Assembly: GCA_965279075.1 (NCBI GenBank)
Contig: CBDIHI010000011.1
Span: 372,001-436,000 of the forward strand
Reading direction: 5' to 3'
DNA from: SZAS-79 sp965279075
Lineage (GTDB): Bacteria > Pseudomonadota > Gammaproteobacteria > Burkholderiales > SG8-39
DNA length: 64,000 nt
Shown: one piece after another, positions 40,700 to 48,386 of the stretch
How positions within the stretch are numbered: the first letter of the stretch is position 1
How the letters are laid out: every line of letters begins with the position of its first letter
Program-made: the position numbers and the translations under genes
Notes under the pieces: generated by a model
Told to the model about the DNA's origin: nothing
Databases searched by the model: none
Seen by the model: the letters and a program-made list of their open reading frames with translations, nothing else

Positions 40700-41824
40700 T
40701 CAGGCGTAGACGTACCCGTCGAACAACCGCCGCGTGGTCCGGTAGAACGACCCCCGCACGGCGCGCCACTGCCCGCCCTCCAGCACGACCTTGGCACCCA
40801 CAGTAAGCACGCCCGAAGGCATGGCCAGCCGCAAGGTCCCCGAGCTACCGGGACGCGCATACAGGTGAGGCAGGGTGCCTTCGATGCACGAGGCGACGGC
40901 AGTACACAGCGACCCGGTCAAAGGCAGCGCGCGGTGGGGCTGGCCGTTGGAGAAGATCCGCACGGTGAGGTCGGAAGACGAAGCGGGCAGGATCTCGCCG
41001 GACAGGGTCTTCGATTCCTGCGGCGCGGAAACGAACCCGATCTGGGGCATGGACTTGCCCCGCGCTTCCTCCAACGTCTTGGCGATTCCCATGGCCACGG
41101 ACGCATGCCGCCGGATCTCGGCGATGCGCTCCACCAAAGCCGGGTTGGCATCCAGTTCGTCGGGCATCTCGGTGCCCTTCAGCCCGAGCGCGCGGGCATC
41201 CAAAAACACGCAGGGGTTGGCCGCGTCGACCATGGAGGCTTCCACGCGACCGATGCCGGGAACGTCCAGCACGTCGCGCGGATTCCCGGTGGGCAGGAGC
41301 GTCCCGGTGACCGCGCCGCCCGGGTCGAGGAAGTCGAGCCGCACGGGCGACCCCGTGCCGGCCACGCCGGGGATCTCCAGCTCGCCTTCCACCACCGCCC
41401 GCCCGTCCTTCACGCGGAAGGTGGAATTGATGATCTTCTTCGTGTTGGTGTTGTGGATGCGGACGGTCATCTCGCCGTCCCGCGCGGGTACGAGGCCTTC
41501 CTCGATGGCGAAAGGGCCCACGGCGGAGGACATGTTGCCGCAGTTGCCGCTGTAATCCACGCGCGCCTCGAACACGAGGACCTGGGCGAAGGTGTAGTCG
41601 AGGTCGGCGTCCGGACGGGTGGAGGGCCCGAGCACGCACACCTTGGAGAGCGAGGACACGCCGCCGCCCATGCCGTTCAGCTGCCGGCCGTGCGGGTCGG
41701 GGCTGCCGATGGCGGAAAGGAAGAGCGGGTCCCACGCCGAGCGGTCGGCGGGCAGGTCGCGCAGGTGGAACATCAGCGCCTTGCTGGTGCCGCCGCGCAT
41801 GAAGACCGCGGGGAGGCGCTTCAC
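40700..41824 (-). CDS. prpF: PrpF-family isomerase
   Basis: A 374-residue protein. The N-terminus LPAVFMRGGTSKALMFH and later DYSGNCGNMSSAVGPFAIEEG are diagnostic of PrpF (2-methylaconitate cis-trans isomerase) and relatives. The second segment holds the Cys-Gly-Asn active-site stretch. No prpBCD genes are nearby, and the gene lies behind a CoA ligase and DUF1499 gene, so it may isomerise another unsaturated tricarboxylate (for example 4-oxalomesaconate, an intermediate of protocatechuate/gallate meta-cleavage). The start is GTG at 41824, overlapping the previous stop (GTGA). Confidence 0.85.
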   Translation of the reverse strand: MKRLPAVFMRGGTSKALMFHLRDLPADRSAWDPLFLSAIGSPDPHGRQLNGMGGGVSSLSKVCVLGPSTRPDADLDYTFAQVLVFEARVDYSGNCGNMSSAVGPFAIEEGLVPARDGEMTVRIHNTNTKKIINSTFRVKDGRAVVEGELEIPGVAGTGSPVRLDFLDPGGAVTGTLLPTGNPRDVLDVPGIGRVEASMVDAANPCVFLDARALGLKGTEMPDELDANPALVERIAEIRRHASVAMGIAKTLEEARGKSMPQIGFVSAPQESKTLSGEILPASSSDLTVRIFSNGQPHRALPLTGSLCTAVASCIEGTLPHLYARPGSSGTLRLAMPSGVLTVGAKVVLEGGQWRAVRGSFYRTTRRLFDGYVYA

Positions 41825-42606
41825 GAAGCCTTGTCCGTCCCGAGCTGCTTGGCCAGCGTCCGCGTGAACACGCGGATGCGCGTCGCGTTGACGCCGAAAT
41901 CGCTGCGCCCGACGCGCGACTTGGACCTCACGTCGACGACCGAATTCCCGTCGGGTCCGGAGGCGATGCGCACGACGATGTCGTCGCCGAAGCCGAACAG
42001 CAGCGACCGGTCGACCGCCTCGATGCGCCCCTGCGCGGGGTCGGCCTCGACGATCTCGAGGCCCATGCCCGCGAGCACCGACTCGGCTACGCGGAAGACC
42101 TTGAACGCGGGCGCCTTGACGACGAGGGGCTGGATGTCGGGGAAGGCTTTCTTCTGCTGGGCCGCCACCTCCGGGCCGTCGTAGGCGACGGGGTGCTCGC
42201 CTTTCTTGCGCGTGGTCGCGGCGTGCACGTACTGCGGCGGGTTGGCGGTGTCGGTGGAGATGTCGTGGATCGGGGGCACGCGGCCCAACTGCTCCCTCAG
42301 GTTCCACGGGACGTAGGCGGTGGTGGCGGCGATCAGCAGCGCGATCGACCCGCAGGCGATGGCACCCGGCCGGCGGTAGTAGAGGCCCCCGGCCAGCGCG
42401 ACGAGGCTTCCGACACAGATCGCCACCGCGAGCCAGAACACGTAGCGCAGCGCGCCGATGCCGTCGCGGTAGTCCCAGAGTTCCAGCCGGTAGCCGATGC
42501 CGGCGAACACGCCGGCGATGGCGTCGCCGATCGCAAGCATGATCGCGAGCAGCGCGAGGTCCCACGCGGCGTCGGACATCTTGGCGCGGCGCAGGAATTT
42601 CGTCAT
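41821..42606 (-). CDS. DUF1499 membrane protein (paralogue B)
   Basis: A 261-residue protein with three hydrophobic segments before residue 105, then a DUF1499 domain (PPIHDISTDTANPPQYV ... VDVRSKSRVGRSDFGVNATRIRVF). It is a clear paralogue of the protein at 32488. Both genes have start/stop overlaps or short gaps with catabolic genes. ATGA overlap with the CoA ligase and GTGA with prpF make this a three-gene coupled operon. Confidence 0.85.
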   Translation of the reverse strand: MTKFLRRAKMSDAAWDLALLAIMLAIGDAIAGVFAGIGYRLELWDYRDGIGALRYVFWLAVAICVGSLVALAGGLYYRRPGAIACGSIALLIAATTAYVPWNLREQLGRVPPIHDISTDTANPPQYVHAATTRKKGEHPVAYDGPEVAAQQKKAFPDIQPLVVKAPAFKVFRVAESVLAGMGLEIVEADPAQGRIEAVDRSLLFGFGDDIVVRIASGPDGNSVVDVRSKSRVGRSDFGVNATRIRVFTRTLAKQLGTDKAS

Positions 42607-44177
42607 AGCGGCACCCCGGGGCGGTAGTTGTCGCGCAGTTCGCGCTTGAGGACCTTGCCGATCGCGCTGCGCGGCAGCGCGTCCACGATCTCCACCGCGG
42701 CGAGCCGCTGGATCTTGTTGACCTTGGCGTTGGCCCAGGCCCGCAGCGCCTCGGCTTCGGCGGCGGCGCCCGTGCGCAGCACGGCGAAAGCCACCGGGGT
42801 CTCGCCCCATTTCTCGGAGGCCACGCCGACCACGGCGACGTCGGCCACCGCCTCGTGGCCGCGCATGACGGCCTCGAGGTCGCTCGGGTAGACGTTGAAG
42901 CCGCCGGAGATGATCATGTCCTTCTTGCGGTCCATCAGCGTGAGGAAGCCGTCCGCATCGAAGCGGCCCACGTCGCCGGTGCGGATGAAGCGCTTGCCGT
43001 CCGGCGCGTACCACTCCGCCTCGCGGGTCTTGGCGGGCTGGTTGTGGTAGCCGTTCATCATGCCGGCCGAGTGGCCCACGACCTCGCCGAGCTCGCCTTC
43101 CGCCACCTCTCGCCCGTCCTCGTCGATCAGGCGGATGTCGTGGCCGGGCGCGGGCGGCCCGACGGTGTGCAGCTTCGCGGGATGCTCGTGCGCGTGCAGG
43201 ATGCAGGTGCCGCCGCCCTCGGTCATGCCGTAGAACTCGATCAGGCCGCCGGGCCAGCGCGCGAGCACGTCGGCCTTGAGCTTCGCGTTGAACGGCGCGC
43301 TGGTGGAGAACTTCATGTGGTAGCTGGAGAGGTCGAATGCGTCGAACCCGGGCAGCGCCATGAGGCGCTGGTACTGCACGGGCACCAGCATCGTGTGCGT
43401 GGCGCGGTGCTTTTCGGCCAGGGCCAGGTACTTCGCCGCGTCGAACTTGCCCATCAGCACCGCCGCGCCGCCGTGGCCGAGCGTGGGGAACACGCAGACC
43501 AGCGTGGTGTTGGAGTACAGCGGCGTCGCGATCATCGTGACGCTGGAGGGCGAGTAGCCGTAGCCCACGGCGCGTTGCACGTGTGACCAGCGCATCGCGT
43601 GCGACTGCACGATGCCCTTGGGCAGCCCGGTGGTGCCGGAGGAATAGATGATGTTGAACGCCCACTGCGGCTGCACGTCGGCAACGGCCGGCCTTGCGCC
43701 TTCCGGGGCCAGCCAGCCGGACAGCGGGGTGCCGGCCGCGGAGTCGTCGAGCGCGATGCGCTGCGCGGCGATCTTCCCGGCGACGGGCTCGAGCGTTTTC
43801 GCCACGGCCGCGTCGAGGAAGAAGCGCGTCGCGCCGGCGTCGGCCGCCATGCCGGCGAGTTCCTCCGCGGTGCACGAAGGCGCGAGCGGCGCGACGACCA
43901 CGCCGGCGCGCAGCGCGCCGAGGTACACCGTTGCGTATTCGATGGAGGTGCCGGCGCAGATGGCGATCGAGTCCTGCGGCGCCAGGCCGTCCCGCTGCAG
44001 CGATGCGGCTACGCGGTCCATCAGGGCGTCGAGTTCGGCGTAGCTGACCGTGCGGCCGTCCATGACCAGGGCCGTGTGCCCGGGACGCGCCCGCGCGTGG
44101 TCGCGGATCAGGCCCGCCACGGTGCCGAATCCGATGTCGTCCGGGACGGCGGGGGAGGCGTGCGTGGAAGTGTTCAT
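42603..44177 (-). CDS. AMP-dependent acyl-CoA ligase
   Basis: A 524-residue ANL-superfamily enzyme. IIYSSGTTGLPKGIVQSHAMR is the AMP-binding P-loop, FYGMTEGGGTC the adenylate motif, RTGDVGRFDADGFLTLMDRKKDMIISGGFNVYP the hinge, and PRSAIGKVLKREL the catalytic-lysine motif. It forms an acyl-CoA from an organic or aromatic acid. ATG at 44177; divergent from the SDR at 44265. First gene of the ligase-DUF1499-prpF operon. Confidence 0.88.
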   Translation of the reverse strand: MNTSTHASPAVPDDIGFGTVAGLIRDHARARPGHTALVMDGRTVSYAELDALMDRVAASLQRDGLAPQDSIAICAGTSIEYATVYLGALRAGVVVAPLAPSCTAEELAGMAADAGATRFFLDAAVAKTLEPVAGKIAAQRIALDDSAAGTPLSGWLAPEGARPAVADVQPQWAFNIIYSSGTTGLPKGIVQSHAMRWSHVQRAVGYGYSPSSVTMIATPLYSNTTLVCVFPTLGHGGAAVLMGKFDAAKYLALAEKHRATHTMLVPVQYQRLMALPGFDAFDLSSYHMKFSTSAPFNAKLKADVLARWPGGLIEFYGMTEGGGTCILHAHEHPAKLHTVGPPAPGHDIRLIDEDGREVAEGELGEVVGHSAGMMNGYHNQPAKTREAEWYAPDGKRFIRTGDVGRFDADGFLTLMDRKKDMIISGGFNVYPSDLEAVMRGHEAVADVAVVGVASEKWGETPVAFAVLRTGAAAEAEALRAWANAKVNKIQRLAAVEIVDALPRSAIGKVLKRELRDNYRPGVPL

Positions 44178-44264
44178 GGCTGCGAGACGGGGCCCTGTAT
44201 TCGCCCATTTTATGGTGTTATGCGCGCAATGCTGGAACTTGTTTTGTAATCCGGAGGTAAATGG

Positions 44265-45041
44265 ATGGACCTGGGACTCAGGGGCAGGACGGCGCTGGTC
44301 ACCGGCGGCTCCAAGGGCATCGGCCGCGCGGTGGCCGAAAGGCTGGCGGAAGAGGGCGTGGATCTCCACCTCGCCGCGCGCGGGCGCGATGCGCTGGAGG
44401 CCGCGGCGGCGGAGATCCGCAAAGCGCACGGCGTGAAGGTGACGACCCATCCCGTGGACCTCGCGGCGCGCGGCGTGGCGGATGCGCTGGGGGAGGCCTG
44501 CGGGCCGCTCGACATCCTCGTCAACAACGCGGGGGCGATCCCCACGGGCGGACTGGCCGAGGTCGGCGAGGACGCCTGGCGCAACGGCTGGGACCTCAAG
44601 GTGTTCGGCACGATCGACCTGACGCGCCGCGTCTACGCGGGCATGAAGGCGCGCGGCGGCGGGGCCATCGTCAACGTGGTCGGGTTGTCGACCGCGCGGC
44701 CTTCGCGCTACATGGCGGGCGCGACGGCCAACGCGGCGCTGAACGCGTTCACGCGGGCGCTGGGCGGGGCGAGCCTCGACGACGGCATCCGCGTGGTGGC
44801 GGTGAACCCGGGCTGGATCCGCACGGAGCGGATGATCGGCATGCTGCGCGCGCAGGCCGCGAAGAAGTTCGGCGACGAATCGCGCTGGGAAGACCTGACC
44901 AAGGGCCAGCCCGCGCCGGGTGAGCCGGGGCATGTGGCCGACATGGTCGTGTTCCTGGCCTCGGGGCGGGCCGCGCACGTGAGCGGCACGGTGATCAACG
45001 TCGACGGGGGCGGTTCTGCGCGGGGCGGGATCCCGGTATGA
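44265..45041 (+). CDS. SDR-family protein with an atypical active site
   Basis: A 258-residue SDR. The cofactor motif TGGSKGIG is at residues 14-21, NNAG near 88 and DGGGSARGG at the end. The catalytic YxxxK is missing: the region reads SRYMAGATANAALNAF, so the usual Lys aligns with Asn or Ala. The catalytic Ser may be in VVGLSTARPS. This variant occurs in a subgroup of SDRs of unclear activity. Strong ribosome-binding site (CCGGAGG). Divergent from the CoA-ligase operon, so probably part of the same pathway. Confidence 0.82.
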   Translation: MDLGLRGRTALVTGGSKGIGRAVAERLAEEGVDLHLAARGRDALEAAAAEIRKAHGVKVTTHPVDLAARGVADALGEACGPLDILVNNAGAIPTGGLAEVGEDAWRNGWDLKVFGTIDLTRRVYAGMKARGGGAIVNVVGLSTARPSRYMAGATANAALNAFTRALGGASLDDGIRVVAVNPGWIRTERMIGMLRAQAAKKFGDESRWEDLTKGQPAPGEPGHVADMVVFLASGRAAHVSGTVINVDGGGSARGGIPV

Positions 45042-45044
45042 TCG

Positions 45045-45086
45045 AAAAAAAAGGGCTGCCCCGGAACCCTCATTCCGGGACAGCCC
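45045..45086 (-). terminator. Rho-independent terminator on the minus strand
   Basis: On the minus strand, GGGCTG and CAGCCC close a stem extended by CCCGGAA/TTCCGGG with one mismatch, followed by eight T residues (45052-45045). This is the clearest intrinsic terminator in the window. It cannot serve the plus-strand SDR gene, as the T-run is on the wrong side. Confidence 0.8.
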
Positions 45087-45155
45087 TGCTGGGAGTCCGT
45101 CCCCCTCCTCGGGTTGTCTGTCGATCGTTTTTTGCGGGCGGCCTCGCAAGAATCG
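45045..45155 (-). ncRNA. Candidate small RNA, about 110 nt
   Basis: A minus-strand transcript is predicted from a near-consensus promoter (start near 45155) to a strong intrinsic terminator ending at 45045. No gene lies on the minus strand in between. The 5' part can form a stem-loop (TTGCG/CGCAA at 45149-45132), followed by a purine-rich unpaired stretch (CCGAGGAGGGGGACGG) that could pair with pyrimidine-rich targets. It has no convincing open frame. The 3' end is 4 bp from the SDR stop on the other strand. Confidence 0.55.
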
Positions 45156-45161
45156 GAAATG

Positions 45162-45190
45162 AGTATATTCATGCAAATGTATTTGTGCAA
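45162..45190 (-). promoter_or_regulatory. Sigma-70 promoter for the small RNA, overlapped by direct repeats
   Basis: TTGCAC (45190-45185) and TATACT (45167-45162) are 17 bp apart, near the ideal sigma-70 promoter. The region also has a 14-bp direct repeat on the plus strand: TGCAAATGTATTTG at 45172 and TGCAAATATATGTG at 45186 (two mismatches, 14-bp spacing). These could be binding sites of the adjacent MarR-like regulator. Confidence 0.65.
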
Positions 45191-45224
45191 ATATATGTGC
45201 AGCGTACTGCAACGGGGGGGACGC

Positions 45225-46001
45225 ATGAACCACACGACACTACTTCGCGCCGGCCGCTGGCTCGCCGCCGCCCTGGCCCTGGCGGGCAGCCTGCTTGCGC
45301 CCGCAGCGGCGCCCGCGGCGCAGGCGCCCACGGCCGCCGTGCAGGCGAAGATCCTTGCAGTCGTTGCTGCGCCGCAGCGTGCGCGTCCCTATTTCGTCCG
45401 CGACAAGACCATCCGGCCGGGCTCGTGCGGCCTCGCCTACTCTTACACCCGGGCAGCCGCCAGCCTTCCCGAATCACGCCTCGGCAAATCCAAGCTGCGT
45501 CCCGCCGCGTCCTGGGCGCTGCAGCGCGCCGCGCGCCGCGGCGCCCGTCAGTCGAACGGCACCACGAAGGCGGCCGCGCCCGAAGTGCTCGACCAGCTGC
45601 GCACGCTGCTCAGGACGGTGCGCCGCGAGGAAGGCCGCGCCGTGCGCGGCGGCAGCGCGGCGAGCCTGCGTGCCATCGCGCACATCGAGGCGAACCCGGG
45701 CATCCAGGTCGGCAGCCTTGCGCGCGAGCTCGGCATCCACCAGTCCACGGCGAGCAACCTGCTCGACCGCCTAGCGCGGGAGGGCCTGGTGGCCAAGCGC
45801 CGCGCGGTCGAGGACCATCGTACGGTGAGCCTCCACGTCACGGCCAAGGGCAGGCTTGCGATCAAGGCCCTGCCGCCGGGCGGGGCCGGCCGGCTCGAGC
45901 GCGCACTGGCGCGGCTGCCAGCCGCATCGCTGCTTGCGCTGAACGAGCACCTCAAGGGGCTCGTCGCCGCGCTCAAGCCCGAAGGCCCCGTGCAGGCCTG
46001 A
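45225..46001 (+). CDS. MarR-family transcriptional regulator with an unusual N-terminal leader
   Basis: A 258-residue protein. The C-terminal ~130 residues are a MarR winged-helix domain (LGIHQSTASNLLDRLAREGLVAKRRAVEDHRTVSLHVTAKG). The first ~35 residues (LLRAGRWLAAALALAGSLLAP then AAPAAQA) look like a signal peptide or membrane anchor, odd for a DNA-binding protein. The frame is open upstream to 45114. GGGGGG precedes the ATG at 45225. Either the true start is an unusual internal codon, or the regulator is membrane-anchored. AT-rich direct repeats lie just upstream. Confidence 0.68.
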   Translation: MNHTTLLRAGRWLAAALALAGSLLAPAAAPAAQAPTAAVQAKILAVVAAPQRARPYFVRDKTIRPGSCGLAYSYTRAAASLPESRLGKSKLRPAASWALQRAARRGARQSNGTTKAAAPEVLDQLRTLLRTVRREEGRAVRGGSAASLRAIAHIEANPGIQVGSLARELGIHQSTASNLLDRLAREGLVAKRRAVEDHRTVSLHVTAKGRLAIKALPPGGAGRLERALARLPAASLLALNEHLKGLVAALKPEGPVQA

Positions 46002-46005
46002 GCGC

Positions 46006-46374
46006 CTACTTCAGCTTGGAGTAGGTCTCGCCGGTGGCGAGGATGACGTGCTTTTCCACCGCCTGCTCGCGGTGGACGTTGGCCGCGGCGTAGTCCGGCG
46101 AAGCCAGCATGTCGAGGAAGGCGGCGCGCGAAGGGTAGCGGACCAGCACCACGTAGTCCCACTTGTCGGCTGCGGCATCGCCATAGGCCACGGCCTCGCC
46201 GTCCCCCGCCCAGATCACCGTGCCGCCGCGCGCCTTGATGAGCGGCATGGTGAGTTCGCTGTAGCGCTTGTAGGCCGCGCGGTCGCGCAGCCTGAGCATA
46301 TTGACCATCACCACCGGACCCTGGTCGGGCAGTTCGGCGATCAGCGCGGCGTTTGCTTCCTTCGGTCCGCCCAT
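46006..46374 (-). CDS. DUF1330-family protein
   Basis: A 122-residue protein. VVMVNMLRLRDRAAYKRYSE and VVLVRYPSRAAFLDMLASPDYAAANVHREQAVEKHVIL fit the DUF1330 family, a dimeric alpha/beta-barrel (ferredoxin-like) fold. Its start lies 13 bp downstream of the GST stop on the same strand, as the last gene of the leftward operon after the dioxygenase, MFS and GST. Such proteins are often small monooxygenases or isomerases, but no activity can be assigned. Confidence 0.8.
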   Translation of the reverse strand: MGGPKEANAALIAELPDQGPVVMVNMLRLRDRAAYKRYSELTMPLIKARGGTVIWAGDGEAVAYGDAAADKWDYVVLVRYPSRAAFLDMLASPDYAAANVHREQAVEKHVILATGETYSKLK

Positions 46375-46387
46375 GGCCGGTCTCCGC

Positions 46388-47089
46388 TCAGGCCCAGACG
46401 GGATAGCCGCACGCCAAGCGCGCGAGGCCGCCGTGCAGGTCGAGCATGCGCTCGCGCCACGCATACACGGGATCGTCCGGTTCTAGCAGGCGGATCGGCG
46501 AGACCGCGCGCGCCCATTGGAACGCGCCGAACAGGATGTAGTCGGCGAATGCGGGTGCGGCGCCCGACATGAAAGGCCGCAGCACCAGCGCTGCGCGCAC
46601 CGCGTCGAGAGACCCCCGCAAAGTAGCGAGCGCCGCGTTCCGGTCGGCGCCGAAGGCTTCGAGCGTCGTGCCGAGGCGCTTCTCGCGGGATTCGCGGAAA
46701 TAAGGCTGGTCCTTGGGGTGCAGGCTTGCGTACAGGTCGACGAGGATCACGCGCATGATCGCGGCGTGCACCGTGCGCTCGCACCAGAACTTGAAGAAGT
46801 AGGCGAGCGCCCTGGACTCCTCGCCGGCGAACAGGGCGGGCCGGTCCGGGTAGGCGGCGTCGAGGTATTCGGCGATCGACCAGCTGTCGTGGACCGCCTT
46901 CCCGCCGTCCACGATGACCGGAACGGTGGACTGGCCGCAGAAGGCGAGCGCGTCCTTCTCGGTGAAGCGCCAGGGGAGGGTCTCCACCTCGAGCCCCTTG
47001 TGCGCCAACGCCATCCTGATGCGCCAGCAATAGGGCGAGAACCGGCGTTCGTCCTCCGCGCCGGCCAGGTCCCACATTCGAATCGTCAT
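46388..47089 (-). CDS. Glutathione S-transferase, LigE/F beta-etherase-like
   Basis: A 233-residue GST. SPYCWRIRMALAHKGLEVETL and STVPVIVDGGKAVHDSWSIAEYLDAAYPD form the N-terminal thioredoxin domain with the cis-Pro. The SPYCWR start and the order of motifs resemble lignin beta-etherases (LigE-type). It is 28 bp downstream of the MFS gene in an operon led by an intradiol dioxygenase, which fits aromatic-compound catabolism. A maleylpyruvate-isomerase-like role is an alternative. Confidence 0.8.
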   Translation of the reverse strand: MTIRMWDLAGAEDERRFSPYCWRIRMALAHKGLEVETLPWRFTEKDALAFCGQSTVPVIVDGGKAVHDSWSIAEYLDAAYPDRPALFAGEESRALAYFFKFWCERTVHAAIMRVILVDLYASLHPKDQPYFRESREKRLGTTLEAFGADRNAALATLRGSLDAVRAALVLRPFMSGAAPAFADYILFGAFQWARAVSPIRLLEPDDPVYAWRERMLDLHGGLARLACGYPVWA

Positions 47090-47117
47090 CGGTGTTCCTC
47101 CGGGTTCGGTGCGGGGA

Positions 47118-48386
47118 TCAGGCCATCGCGTTGGTCGGCGGAGGCCCGGCTCGCATCGCAGGCGGGCGCGAAGCCCGGTACAGCAGGAATGCGGCGATCG
47201 CGATGTTCAGCACGTTCCAGCCGATGCCGTTCAGGAAGGCGGCGCGGTACGAACCCGTCCAGTCGAAGATCGCGCCGGTCATCCAGCCGCCCAGCGCCAT
47301 GCCGAACACGGTGGCCATCAGCACGAGGCTGACGCGCGCGCCGGCCTCGTTCGCGGCGAAGTAGTCGCGCACGATCAGCGGGTACATGGGCACGATGCCG
47401 CCCTGCACGAACCCGAAGAACGCGGACACCACGTAGAGGCTGAACAGGCCGTCGAAGGGCAGGAACAGCGCCAGCGCCATGGCCTGCAGCACGGAGCCGA
47501 GCAGCAGCGTGCGCAGCGCGCCGATCCGGTCGGCGATCCAGCCCGAGGCCATGCGGCTGACGATGCCGAAGCCGAGCATCAGCGAGAGCATCTCCGCGCC
47601 GCGCTGCGCGGCGAAGCCGAGGTCGCCGCAGTAGGCGACGATATGCACCTGCGGCATCGACATCGCCATGCAGCAGGTGATGCCCGCCGCGACGATCATC
47701 GCCTGCAGCACCTTGGGCGACAGGCCCAGTGGCCGGGCGGGGACTGCGTGCGCCGGCGCCGCTTCGGCCTCGACCTGGCCGATCGGCGAAGGACGGCGCA
47801 GCACCCAGGCGAGCGGGATCATCAGCGCCACGCAGGCCGCGCCCGCGATCATGTACGCGGTGCGCCAGCCGTAAGCGTCGAACAGCGCCTGCATCACCGG
47901 CGGCCAGACGGTGCCGGCGAGGTAGTTGCCGCTCACGCAGATGGCCACGGCCAGGCCGCGCCGGCGCGTGAACCAGTGCGAGATATCGGCCACCAGCGGG
48001 CCGAAGGTCGCCGAGGTGCCGAGCAATCCGACCAGCACGCCGTGCCACAGCACGAACGCCCACAGGCTCTGCGCCGAGGCGGCGAGCGCGAGACCCGCGC
48101 CGAGGCACAGCCCGCCGAGCATGATCGGGCGCATCACGCCGTGGCGGTCCGAGAAGCGCCCCATCAGGATGCCGCCGATGGTGAAGCCGACCATGGTGGC
48201 CGTGTAGGGGAGCGAAGCGTCGGCGCGGCTGACGCCGAACTCGGCCTGGATCAGCGGCAGCACCACGGTGACCGAGTACATCCCGCACCCGCCGAGGCCC
48301 ATCAGCAGCACGGCCGCGACCAGGCGCTGCCATGCGTAGGCGGACTCGACGCCCGCGGCGTCCGCAGTCGGCGCGGCGGCGCTCAC
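47118..48386 (-). CDS. Major facilitator superfamily transporter (paralogue B)
   Basis: A 422-residue, 12-helix carrier. GGILMGRFSDRHG is the MFS motif A; VADISHWFTRRRGLAVAICVSG and PQVHIVAYCGDLGF match the paralogue at 31147 closely. Start GTG at 48386 overlaps the dioxygenase stop (GTGA). Operon context suggests import of the aromatic acid or alcohol that ends as the dioxygenase substrate. Confidence 0.87.
   Translation of the reverse strand: MSAAAPTADAAGVESAYAWQRLVAAVLLMGLGGCGMYSVTVVLPLIQAEFGVSRADASLPYTATMVGFTIGGILMGRFSDRHGVMRPIMLGGLCLGAGLALAASAQSLWAFVLWHGVLVGLLGTSATFGPLVADISHWFTRRRGLAVAICVSGNYLAGTVWPPVMQALFDAYGWRTAYMIAGAACVALMIPLAWVLRRPSPIGQVEAEAAPAHAVPARPLGLSPKVLQAMIVAAGITCCMAMSMPQVHIVAYCGDLGFAAQRGAEMLSLMLGFGIVSRMASGWIADRIGALRTLLLGSVLQAMALALFLPFDGLFSLYVVSAFFGFVQGGIVPMYPLIVRDYFAANEAGARVSLVLMATVFGMALGGWMTGAIFDWTGSYRAAFLNGIGWNVLNIAIAAFLLYRASRPPAMRAGPPPTNAMA

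Noticed and set aside
44178..44264. Divergent promoter between the CoA ligase and the SDR
   Set aside because: TGTAAT and TAAAAT can be picked as -10 elements, but neither has a -35 at 16-18 bp, so no promoter was listed.
42603..45233. Fusion of the CoA ligase with an upstream 350-residue segment
   Set aside because: The added part is antisense to the SDR at 44265 and has no family features. The ATG at 44177 fits the family.
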